Origin: Zeaxanthinibacter sp. PT1
GTDB lineage: Bacteria > Bacteroidota > Bacteroidia > Flavobacteriales > Flavobacteriaceae
Assembly: GCF_028464225.1 (NCBI RefSeq)
Contig: NZ_JAQPCN010000007.1
Coordinates: forward strand, 62,001-126,000
Direction of reading: 5' to 3'
Length of the DNA stretch: 64,000 nt
Shown: positions 17,936 through 25,831 of the stretch, one piece after another
Layout of the letters: each line of letters opens with the position of its first letter
Numbering within the stretch: position 1 is the first letter of the stretch
Made by a program: the position numbers and the translations under genes
The notes under the pieces: model-generated
Databases searched by the model: none
What the model was told of the DNA's origin: nothing
Seen by the model: only the letters and a program-made list of their open reading frames with translations

Positions 17936-19000
17936 TTAACGATCATCTTCTGTTTGCGCCAGCTCAACACGGTATAATGGGAAAAATTCCCTGTAATGAG
18001 TCGCTTGTTCAGCATTAGTGTTCTTAAGATGATTAACAGCAAGTTCATCATAAATTTCCTGGTTAACTACGTATCGCCAAAGATTAAAGTCTTTTACATC
18101 TTTTGAGTAACCTGCTTTAAATCGGAATAAAGAGTCTTCCTTATTTCCTACACCACCACCGAGATTGAAGAACGAATATCCGTCGCGAGTGGATTCCTCC
18201 CGGACCACTTCTAAGAGTAGTTTTATGGGATTCAGTTTTAAATAATCTTCTTTTAATCCAGAAAGGTGATAATTAACCATTTGGTTCTTCATAATGAAAA
18301 GGGCCCCAGCAGCAATTTCATTGGATTCCTTATCAAAGGCTAACAACAACTTTTTATCAAAAAAATCACTTTTCATAAAGTTGAAAAAGTATTCTTTGTC
18401 AAAGAAATATTTCTCTTTGGCATTAACTCTCTTCATGGTCTCTGTATACATTTCAATAAATGCCATGATTTCACTTTCAGTGTGAACTTCCTTTACATCG
18501 TAAGTTCTGCGGCATTTATTGATGTAAGTTCTGAGACGTCGGTTATAATACTGTTGTTGCTCTTCATCAGGCAGATCCAGGTTAATACTTACCACTTTAC
18601 CTGGACTGACAATTTCCCCCATTTTACTTAAAAGCTCAGTTTGATAAGATATAAATGGATGCAGCCTGGAAAATATTGAAACGATATTATTTTTTATGAA
18701 TAGCGCGTCAAGCTCCTCTTTGAATTTGGATGGATTTGCTTTTTTTACACCGCAATCCCTGCATAGAGGACCCGAATACCCATACACCGAAGTAGCATCT
18801 TTAAAATTTGTTCCTTCTATATTGCGAATTAGCAGGGGCAGAGCAATAACTTGTTCTTGGTCAATGTACTGTATCAGCACAGGAAATTCATCCTTACCCT
18901 TAGAAACGTGATGATAATCATAGGTATGATAAACATCAGCATCCTTAAAAGAACTGATTATCTCGTTCCAAGAATCTTTATCCTTAATAATCTTAATCAT
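17936..19000 (-). CDS. FemAB-like peptidyl/aminoacyl transferase
   Basis: This 354-residue protein is the most FemAB-like of the three adjacent acyltransferases: DVYHTYDYHHVSKGKDEFPVL near the N-terminus, YNRRLRTYINKCRRTY in the centre and FNLGGGVGNKEDSLFRFKAGY near the C-terminus. The last resembles the GNAT-type loop of lipid II:glycine glycyltransferase relatives that work on saccharide-linked acceptors. It precedes the other two by 21 bases on the minus strand, so all three are probably translated from one mRNA. The acceptor and donor cannot be read from sequence. Confidence 0.78.
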   Translation of the reverse strand: MIKIIKDKDSWNEIISSFKDADVYHTYDYHHVSKGKDEFPVLIQYIDQEQVIALPLLIRNIEGTNFKDATSVYGYSGPLCRDCGVKKANPSKFKEELDALFIKNNIVSIFSRLHPFISYQTELLSKMGEIVSPGKVVSINLDLPDEEQQQYYNRRLRTYINKCRRTYDVKEVHTESEIMAFIEMYTETMKRVNAKEKYFFDKEYFFNFMKSDFFDKKLLLAFDKESNEIAAGALFIMKNQMVNYHLSGLKEDYLKLNPIKLLLEVVREESTRDGYSFFNLGGGVGNKEDSLFRFKAGYSKDVKDFNLWRYVVNQEIYDELAVNHLKNTNAEQATHYREFFPLYRVELAQTEDDR

Positions 19001-19047
19001 TCAATCAAATATCTTGTCGTTAAGACCTGGGGCGGTCAATATTGTAA

Positions 19048-19725
19048 TTACATTATTTTAATTTCGTTGAGTGAGCCTATTAAGTGTTGTGGTCTGAGGT
19101 CACCATCCATATACTTAAATCCATCCATATGAATATTTTTTCCGTTATCTATCAACCCAATGGTCGTCCATGATAATTGGTTTGGACTTATAAAATCCTT
19201 TTTAAAATTATCGGCGATATAATAATATTTATCATATGATGAATTGTCCTCAAAAAATTCAAAATTTCTCCTATTCGGTTTTTCGGTTCCGATTTCTTCT
19301 GAAATGACTACCTGGTCAATTAATTCTAAAATACCGAGAGCACTGATTTTGTTTCTTTGGGTATGGGACCTGCCATCTGTTAAAATTCCAAGAGATCCAT
19401 CTTTCTGTTTTATCTCACCCATTAAATTATGTGCACCCTCTAAGAGAGAAATATTTGGTTTATGAGTTCTATAAATATCTATCAGTTCAGCTTTCTTAAA
19501 AGGGTATTTCGATGACAGCCACCCAAATACATCTTCCCCACAACGATACCGGGAAAACATTGAACTATACAATAGCCTCCAATCGTTCTTTGCGATTTTT
19601 TTTGCAATCGCGGTATAAGCAGAGCGGAGATAATCAATCTCATTGTATAGCGTATCGTCCAGATCAAATACGATCAATGTACGTGCATTAACCCTGATAT
19701 CCACGGACCAATATTTCATCATCAT
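19048..19725 (-). CDS. HAD-family phosphatase
   Basis: The protein is up to 225 residues, with HAD motif I at D21-L-D23-D-T25, a motif II threonine in GILTDGRSHTQ, a motif III lysine (GTEKPNRRNF) and a motif IV stretch YYIADNFKKDF. All four motifs are present, so phosphatase activity is credible; the substrate is unknown. The start lies inside the end of the ATP-grasp gene (38-base overlap). Three consecutive ATG codons (19725, 19722, 19719) all fall in the overlap, so the two genes are very likely translationally coupled. Confidence 0.82.
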   Translation of the reverse strand: MMMKYWSVDIRVNARTLIVFDLDDTLYNEIDYLRSAYTAIAKKIAKNDWRLLYSSMFSRYRCGEDVFGWLSSKYPFKKAELIDIYRTHKPNISLLEGAHNLMGEIKQKDGSLGILTDGRSHTQRNKISALGILELIDQVVISEEIGTEKPNRRNFEFFEDNSSYDKYYYIADNFKKDFISPNQLSWTTIGLIDNGKNIHMDGFKYMDGDLRPQHLIGSLNEIKIM

Positions 19726-20656
19726 AACGTAGCATTAATAAGTTGTCTTCCCAGCAGTCAAAATCTTCATCAATGCTCTTGTCTTGTAAATACTCTTCTA
19801 TAATCCATTTGGGATAATTGGCCCCGGCTAAATACGTTAAGGGAAATCCACCGCCGAATCGTGGATTAATTTCTATTCCGTATATCTTTTGTGATTGTTT
19901 ATGTTTAAAAAATTGGGATGTAAGACATCCAACAGCCCCTTCTATGTATGACAGGTTCTTCCTTATATAATCTACCATTACACCTCTCTCGGTGATACCC
20001 TTATTTACTTCTCCATCTCTTACTTCAATGCGTTTCCTGGGTACCACGCATTTTAGTTGATGATTTTTATCGTAATACAAATCACATGTATATTCCTCGA
20101 ATTGTTCGTGATCGAGGTATTCCAGGAACATTAATTTATCATTAGTGAAGTGATAATCTTTCAGCTCTTCTTTTTTCCTGATCAGATATGTGTCCACACT
20201 TCTGCTGCCATCAGAGGGTTTTATAAATAAAGGGAGATGGTAATCATCTTTACTGTATTCTTTCGCAACTTCAATGTTATGTTCTTCGAAAAATTCGTGT
20301 ATTATTCTCTTATCTCGACACTTAGAGATAAATTCTTCAGAGGCAATGACAGATTCAATGCCATGCGATCTAAGAAGCTTACGGTGTTTAGAAAGTACTG
20401 CAAGTTCCGTATCTATAGTCGGAATAATTAGGGAAATATCTCTTTCCTGGCATTCCTTAATAAGGATATCTATATAATCCGAGTCGTTCAAATAAGGAAC
20501 AGAGAAGGAAGCATCGGCCACGTGGCAGGCAGCAGCACCTATGGGCTTGGCATCTGCCGCAATGACTTTACCTTGCGGGAAAATCTTCTTAAGCTCTTTC
20601 TGGAAGGCCCGTACTAATGACACTCTGCGACCTGCTGATGTGATTAAAATATTCAT
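19688..20656 (-). CDS. CarB-like ATP-grasp ligase
   Basis: The 322-residue protein starts NILITSAGRRVSLVRAF, a Rossmann-like N-terminal subdomain seen in CarB-like ATP-grasp proteins. It continues with a PTIDTELAVL segment, a lysine/acidic ATP-grasp core (PLFIKPSDGSRSVDTYL) and the metal-binding end EINPRFGGGFPLTYLAG. Such enzymes join a carboxylate to an amine through an acyl-phosphate. It is the first gene of a minus-strand set (ATP-grasp, HAD, three FemAB-like enzymes). This context fits addition of amino acids or similar groups to a sugar precursor, which is inference. Confidence 0.85.
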   Translation of the reverse strand: MNILITSAGRRVSLVRAFQKELKKIFPQGKVIAADAKPIGAAACHVADASFSVPYLNDSDYIDILIKECQERDISLIIPTIDTELAVLSKHRKLLRSHGIESVIASEEFISKCRDKRIIHEFFEEHNIEVAKEYSKDDYHLPLFIKPSDGSRSVDTYLIRKKEELKDYHFTNDKLMFLEYLDHEQFEEYTCDLYYDKNHQLKCVVPRKRIEVRDGEVNKGITERGVMVDYIRKNLSYIEGAVGCLTSQFFKHKQSQKIYGIEINPRFGGGFPLTYLAGANYPKWIIEEYLQDKSIDEDFDCWEDNLLMLRYDDEILVRGYQG

Positions 20657-20774
20657 GTTAAATACCTAGATTGAAGGAACAAAGTAAAACAGTTCGATTA
20701 ACTTATTTTGATGCTAAACTAAAAATAATAGTCAGATAGTATCCCTATTTCTGGCAGATAATTCTCTAATTCTC

Positions 20775-20782
20775 TATTTTTG
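20775..20782 (+). promoter_or_regulatory. Possible -7 element (TATTTTTG) in a divergent intergenic region
   Basis: This exact TAnnTTTG match lies in the 253-base gap between the divergently transcribed ATP-grasp gene and the 673-aa HAD gene. It would give the HAD gene a leader of about 120 bases. The upstream element is CTG rather than TTG, so confidence is low. The remainder of the gap is AT-rich with no other structure that I can see. Confidence 0.28.
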
Positions 20783-20909
20783 CATCCCTTGAAAATATTG
20801 CACCTAAATTTCATACTTTAAGTCGATATTTTATCCCGATGCTATTAATCTGCCAATGGACAAGTTGTTCAAGTAAGAGGATCGTAACAAAGTACAAATA
20901 TATAAGGTA

Positions 20910-22931
20910 TTGAAAAAACTGGAAAAGAAGATAGGTGATAGAGTCATTTTTTGTGACCTTTTCGATACTCTTATACATAGAACAGAACATCCACATTATT
21001 CCTTGAAATTATGGTCCAAGCTCATGGTAACCGAATTGGGATGTTCTTTACACATTGAAGAACTATTCCTTATAAGGAAACAAGCCACCCAAACATTAGT
21101 TGAGACTACTGGCCTCAATAACGTTGAAATCTCCAGTGATGTCATTATTGGAGAAGTCTACCATAGACTTAAAAATAGTGGTGTGGAAGATTTGCCGGAT
21201 TTTAAAACGTTTAACAAGCTTTCAGAAATTGCAGATGTCAGGGCAGAGCAATCTATTGTATTTCCGAATGAGGACCTGATCACTTTACTTCAAAAGTTAA
21301 AAGATAAGGGAAACAAGGTGTATCTTATTTCCGATTTCTATTTGAGTGATGAGCAAATTATGGCACTCCTGGAAACGAACGGTATAGGTTCTCTTTTTTC
21401 TAAGGTGTATGTTTCAAGCTCCTTAGGCTTAAGCAAACTTAGAGGGAATATATATCCTTACGTACTTGAGGATATTGGCGTAGAAGCTTCAAACGTTATA
21501 ATGATTGGTGATAGCAAAAGAAGCGATTTCAAAAATTCCCAGGAATACGGGATAGAAGGTCAGTACCTGCCCCACTTATCACATAAGGTAAGAAACAAAT
21601 TAAATCTTTTTGGAGATCATCTACGCGAGCTCAGTGAGGAACTTTCCGAGATTTTAAATCAAGAAGTGGTTAAGAAAGAACCCCTCGTGGAATATATAGT
21701 AATGTACTATTATTTTACGGAAAGGCTTTATGCTTTTGCAAAAGTCAATGGGATTAAAAACCTCTTTTTCCTGGCAAGAGAAGGTCTTTTTCTGAAGACG
21801 CTTTTTGACTTATACCAGGAGAAACACAACCTGGATGGATCTAATGAAATTAAGACGCATTACTTAAAAGCTTCCCGGAAATCTGCTATGCATGCATCCT
21901 TAAAGCCACTGGACCAAGAGTCGTTTGAGACCCTGAGGCATTATGACCGCATGTCAATTTCCGATTTTCTCAAGTCTTTTTTCATCGACAAAGTGAATCA
22001 AGAGTCCATTGCTGAATCTGTAGGGATTCCGGCTGATCGTGAGATTGTGAATTTCACCGAGTCTGAGGAAATGGATTTAATTAAGGAAAACAAGGAATTT
22101 CAGCAATTATACGAATCGCACAGGAAGGAACAACGAACCCTATTTGAGACATATTTAGCTTCATTTGGAGTTGACTTCGAACAAGAACCATTAGTCTTGG
22201 TAGACATTGGATGGGGTGGGAGCATGCAGGAATCCATTAGTAAGCTATTAAAAGGTGAAAAAGAGGTATGGGGATTATACTTGGGGTTAAAACATATCTA
22301 TAATATTACGAACAAAACTCCGAGGTGGGGCCTGTTGTTTTCGGTTTACCCATATGCAGACAGTTCTGACCAAATATTGATGGCTAACCGCCAGATGTAT
22401 GAACAATTGGCAGCTGCACCCCACGGTAGTATTGAAAGATATACGACCAAAGAAAAGGGGTATACTCACGAGGTACACGAAAGAACAGAATCAGAAGTTT
22501 ACGATTCCCATATTGCTCAGCTACAAGACCAGATGTTGGTCATTTACAGTGATCTGTTGGAAAAGATGTATGCCAAAGTATATAATAAGGAACAGCTGTT
22601 TGAAATAATTGTCAGAAGATTTTTAAAACTGAGCCTGTTACCCTCACAACGCAAATACGAAGTAATTTCAAAATTGTCTGATGGTTTCTACCAGAATATT
22701 GGAAGTAGGAAAGTCGGCTTGAATTATAAGGCTAGGGATGTAAACAAAATTAAATTGATCAAAAAATTTATTATAAAACCCGAATATACCTTTCCTTATC
22801 TCGTAAAAATAGGACCTTATCTCTATGAAAAAAATAAGTATATTCTATCCCCCATATTGTATGTGATATACTTCTATATACTATTCAATTTCAGACTGCG
22901 CAATGCACTCTTTGGAAAAGAATTAGTTTAG
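20910..22931 (+). CDS. Two-domain HAD-superfamily protein with large unrecognised C-terminal domain
   Basis: The first ~230 of 673 residues are HAD-like: motif I is C-D16-L-F-D19-T20, with later SDFYLS and MIGDSKRSDF matching motifs II and IV. The position two after the nucleophile, normally the general acid Asp of phosphatases, is Phe here. The remaining ~440 residues contain FLAREGLFLKTLF and a conserved-looking LVDIGWGGSMQ, in a domain I do not recognise; similar long HAD proteins (COG5610-like) occur in polysaccharide loci. The start is TTG at 20910, since no ATG precedes motif I. A hydrophobic stretch near the C-terminus (ILYVIYFYILF) may touch the membrane. Confidence 0.8.
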   Translation: MKKLEKKIGDRVIFCDLFDTLIHRTEHPHYSLKLWSKLMVTELGCSLHIEELFLIRKQATQTLVETTGLNNVEISSDVIIGEVYHRLKNSGVEDLPDFKTFNKLSEIADVRAEQSIVFPNEDLITLLQKLKDKGNKVYLISDFYLSDEQIMALLETNGIGSLFSKVYVSSSLGLSKLRGNIYPYVLEDIGVEASNVIMIGDSKRSDFKNSQEYGIEGQYLPHLSHKVRNKLNLFGDHLRELSEELSEILNQEVVKKEPLVEYIVMYYYFTERLYAFAKVNGIKNLFFLAREGLFLKTLFDLYQEKHNLDGSNEIKTHYLKASRKSAMHASLKPLDQESFETLRHYDRMSISDFLKSFFIDKVNQESIAESVGIPADREIVNFTESEEMDLIKENKEFQQLYESHRKEQRTLFETYLASFGVDFEQEPLVLVDIGWGGSMQESISKLLKGEKEVWGLYLGLKHIYNITNKTPRWGLLFSVYPYADSSDQILMANRQMYEQLAAAPHGSIERYTTKEKGYTHEVHERTESEVYDSHIAQLQDQMLVIYSDLLEKMYAKVYNKEQLFEIIVRRFLKLSLLPSQRKYEVISKLSDGFYQNIGSRKVGLNYKARDVNKIKLIKKFIIKPEYTFPYLVKIGPYLYEKNKYILSPILYVIYFYILFNFRLRNALFGKELV

Positions 22932-23009
22932 TACAAGATGTGATTTAAGCGAAGACTGATAATGGCTACTATTAAACACACTTATTAAAATCTTATCCAA
23001 CAGTAAAAG

Positions 23010-24047
23010 TTAGTACTGAATAGAGTTGGTATTAAAAATCCTGTCATAAGTTCTGTAAATCTTGATAAATGGTCTGATCATGTATCTCTTGTTGTAAGCG
23101 GTGACCAGGATAGAATATCTTATCCCATGGTAATCCTGACCCAGGAAAGCATTCAATGGATAGGCTCCTATCTTTTCAAAATCTTGAAGCATTTCCGGAA
23201 TCTTATCCGTAGATATATCAGATTTCATCAATCTGACTAATAGAAAGAAGACAAAAGATTGTTGTCGTGTTCTCAATCTTATTTTACATGCTTCAGATTT
23301 GGGGTGATCCGGAGGAATGGAGCATAATAACTCGACAAATGCGTGTGCTGCATTTGCGTTATCGTAAATTACCTTGTTATAATGCTCCCTGCTTTTATTA
23401 CGCATGGCAGATGTAGGCAGGATTCGATACCTGTGAACATCAGAATTGGTATGAGCAATCCTATGGGCATTACGGAAAAGTTGGGCCGTAAGAATGGCAT
23501 CCTCCATCCATCTTCCTTCGATAAACCGAAGCCCCTTACTTAACATAAACTCCCTGCGGATTAAATACCACCAAATCTCGTTAGAGAATTTGCGTAACGC
23601 GATAAATGAAATTCCGTCACAGATATCAGTGGATAACCCGTCAGATTTAAACTTGCTATCCTGGATTATTTCATCGCTTCCAACAGAGAGCGAATCAAAG
23701 GTTAAAATGTCTAAATCATTACTTTCAGCCAGATCCAGTACTCCTGGAAGCATGTTATTCGCCAGGTAGTCATCCGGATCCAGGAAGTAGACATAAGTAC
23801 CCCGTGCTACATCCAAACCACTGTTTCTCGCAGCGCCGACACCTGCATTCACCTTATCAATTACGGTGATCTCTTCATGGATCTCTTCGTATTTCCTGGC
23901 GATTTTCAAAGTGTCATCCTTGGATTCATCATTAACAATGATTACTTCAAAGTCACCTTTACCCAATTCCTGTCTCAGAATGCTATCAAGGCAAGTAGGC
24001 AGATAGCGCTCCATATTATAACATGGAATAACAATACTTAACCTCAT
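23010..24047 (-). CDS. Family 2 glycosyltransferase
   Basis: The 345-residue protein has a typical GT2 start (LSIVIPCYNMERYLPTCLDSI), the DESKDDT segment, the DPDDYL (DxD-type) metal/UDP-sugar site and GRWMEDAILTAQLF as acceptor-side acidic motif. It should add a sugar to the lipid-linked repeat unit on the cytoplasmic face. It shares an ATGA overlap with the upstream sugar transferase, so it is translationally coupled and is the last gene of the long minus-strand operon. Sugar specificity cannot be told. Confidence 0.9.
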   Translation of the reverse strand: MRLSIVIPCYNMERYLPTCLDSILRQELGKGDFEVIIVNDESKDDTLKIARKYEEIHEEITVIDKVNAGVGAARNSGLDVARGTYVYFLDPDDYLANNMLPGVLDLAESNDLDILTFDSLSVGSDEIIQDSKFKSDGLSTDICDGISFIALRKFSNEIWWYLIRREFMLSKGLRFIEGRWMEDAILTAQLFRNAHRIAHTNSDVHRYRILPTSAMRNKSREHYNKVIYDNANAAHAFVELLCSIPPDHPKSEACKIRLRTRQQSFVFFLLVRLMKSDISTDKIPEMLQDFEKIGAYPLNAFLGQDYHGIRYSILVTAYNKRYMIRPFIKIYRTYDRIFNTNSIQY

Positions 24048-24670
24048 GGAGTGTTTCTTAGCGGTTCGTTTCCAGTGAAGGCCTCCATTGTAGCGCTGGT
24101 ATTCGAAGATATTCCGTCACTTTTCAAAACTTTGAGAACCGTGAGCCATAAGATTTTCAAGTCTAATAAAAAGCTGACGTTATCCACGTACCAGACGTCC
24201 AGTTCAAATTTTTTTGGCCATGACAGCGAATTTCTTCCATTGACTTGTGCCCAGCCGGTAATTCCCGGTCTCACTTCGTGCCGCCTGTTCTGAAAATCAT
24301 TATATAATGGGAGATATGATATTAGTAATGGCCTGGGGCCAATAAGACTCATATTACCTTTAAGTACATTTATAAGTTGCGGAATCTCATCCAGTGATGT
24401 TTTCCGGACTATTTTTCCAATCGAAGTAAGACGCTCCGCATCCGGGAGCAAAGTACCGTCCGGAGCTTTTTTGTCGTTCATGGTTTTAAATTTCAGAATG
24501 CTAAAGATCTCGCGATTTTTCCCGGGTCTCTTCTGTACAAAAAAGGGATGGCCGCTATTGGCAATAGCCAATAGTATATAGATAAGGATGAATACGGGAG
24601 AAATAACAATTAATCCTATAGATGCAGCCGTAAAATCCAGTACTCTTTTAAACTTCTCTTTGTAAATCAT
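24044..24670 (-). CDS. Undecaprenyl-phosphate sugar-phosphate transferase (PglC/WcaJ-type initiating enzyme)
   Basis: The 208-residue protein matches the short, single-hairpin bacterial sugar transferases: a hydrophobic N-terminal segment (about 12-34), the FKTMND motif, DEIPQLINVLKGNMSLIGPRPLL, and RPGITGWAQVNGRN. It transfers a sugar 1-phosphate to undecaprenyl phosphate and so begins repeat-unit synthesis. Its small size is like PglC rather than full-length WcaJ. It starts one base before the stop of the upstream GT4 gene and overlaps the downstream GT2 by four bases. Confidence 0.92.
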   Translation of the reverse strand: MIYKEKFKRVLDFTAASIGLIVISPVFILIYILLAIANSGHPFFVQKRPGKNREIFSILKFKTMNDKKAPDGTLLPDAERLTSIGKIVRKTSLDEIPQLINVLKGNMSLIGPRPLLISYLPLYNDFQNRRHEVRPGITGWAQVNGRNSLSWPKKFELDVWYVDNVSFLLDLKILWLTVLKVLKSDGISSNTSATMEAFTGNEPLRNTP

Positions 24671-25810
24671 TTATGTTGATTCCTTGATCAGGGATATTAA
24701 TTGCTGATTAATCAGGTGAACATCGAATTTCTCTTTCGCCATTTCAAAACTTTTCCTACCCATCTCCGGTACCCTGAGCGGATTATTAATAAAGTAAGTC
24801 ATAGCCTCGACCAACGGATCTAGCTCTTTAGCTGGCACCAGAAATCCATTTTCTGACGGGATAACCGTTTCCCGGCAACCAGGGGTGTCGGTAGTGATTA
24901 TCGGCATACCGCTGGAGAGCGCTTCAAGGATGGATCGTGGAACCCCTTCCCGGTAATAGGTGGGGAGCACAAAGACGTCCATATCGTCTAATTTTGAGGC
25001 TACATCATTTATATGACCGTGAAGAACTATTGTTTGATCAGCGGCTAGCCGGTTGAGTTCTTTATCAAAGGGGCTGGATTCGTATTGTTTGGCTACTGAT
25101 CCGAATAAATGAAATTCGGCCTCTAAATTTTTCTTCTTTAGTGTCTCCGCGGCCTTTATAAAGAGTCCGACTCCTTTTTCCGGCATTAATCTTCCTGCCA
25201 GAACAAACTTGAGCTTTGTGCCAGGGGCAATAATTCGCTCTCTAAATTTATATTTTTTTAGATTAATACCGGACCCATTTACCACTGTACTTTTAGATGA
25301 TCCATTAATAATCTTTTTTTCTTTAAAGAGAGCCTGGTCATCTTTATTCTGGAACACTACCGTATGGTTAGATTTCAGGGCATAGCGATACATTACCTGG
25401 GTTACTTTTTGTAACAATTTGGCCTTGGGAGAGATTGCGCTAAAAGTGAATCCCAGTCCGGTAATCAGGGACACTACCGGGATATTTCGTTTAGACGCAG
25501 CAATAGAGCCATAGATGACGGGCTTAATGGTATAAGGAAACACGATATCTATCTGGTGTGTGTCCATTAATTGTCCTAATGCATTGATGCTTCTGATATC
25601 GTTTATTGGGTTCATTCCCGTGCGTTGTAAAGGGAAATTATCATAGTGTACACCCATGTCTTCCAGGGTTTTCCTTGTACTACTCTTAATGTAGGGAGCT
25701 GCACAGTACACCTGGAAGTTCTCTTCGATTAAGGCCTTTATAAAGTCTCCTCTGAAATTGATAAGGGATTCTCCGAAGGAGCAAATAATTAAAATTTTAG
25801 TCTTTTTCAA
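24671..25810 (-). CDS. Family 4 glycosyltransferase
   Basis: The 379-residue protein shows a GT-B fold: N-terminal ILIICSFGESLINFRG, and a C-terminal donor-binding half with AGRLMPEKGVGLFI and the E-x7-E-like region YREGVPRSILEAL. It probably adds a sugar to the growing undecaprenyl-linked repeat unit. The N-terminal half resembles the WcaA/Cps2F-like branch often placed next to initiating transferases. It lies between the asparagine-synthase-like gene (21 bases) and the initiating transferase (adjacent codons). Confidence 0.9.
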   Translation of the reverse strand: MKKTKILIICSFGESLINFRGDFIKALIEENFQVYCAAPYIKSSTRKTLEDMGVHYDNFPLQRTGMNPINDIRSINALGQLMDTHQIDIVFPYTIKPVIYGSIAASKRNIPVVSLITGLGFTFSAISPKAKLLQKVTQVMYRYALKSNHTVVFQNKDDQALFKEKKIINGSSKSTVVNGSGINLKKYKFRERIIAPGTKLKFVLAGRLMPEKGVGLFIKAAETLKKKNLEAEFHLFGSVAKQYESSPFDKELNRLAADQTIVLHGHINDVASKLDDMDVFVLPTYYREGVPRSILEALSSGMPIITTDTPGCRETVIPSENGFLVPAKELDPLVEAMTYFINNPLRVPEMGRKSFEMAKEKFDVHLINQQLISLIKEST

Positions 25811-25831
25811 AAGCAGTTCTAATTTATATTA

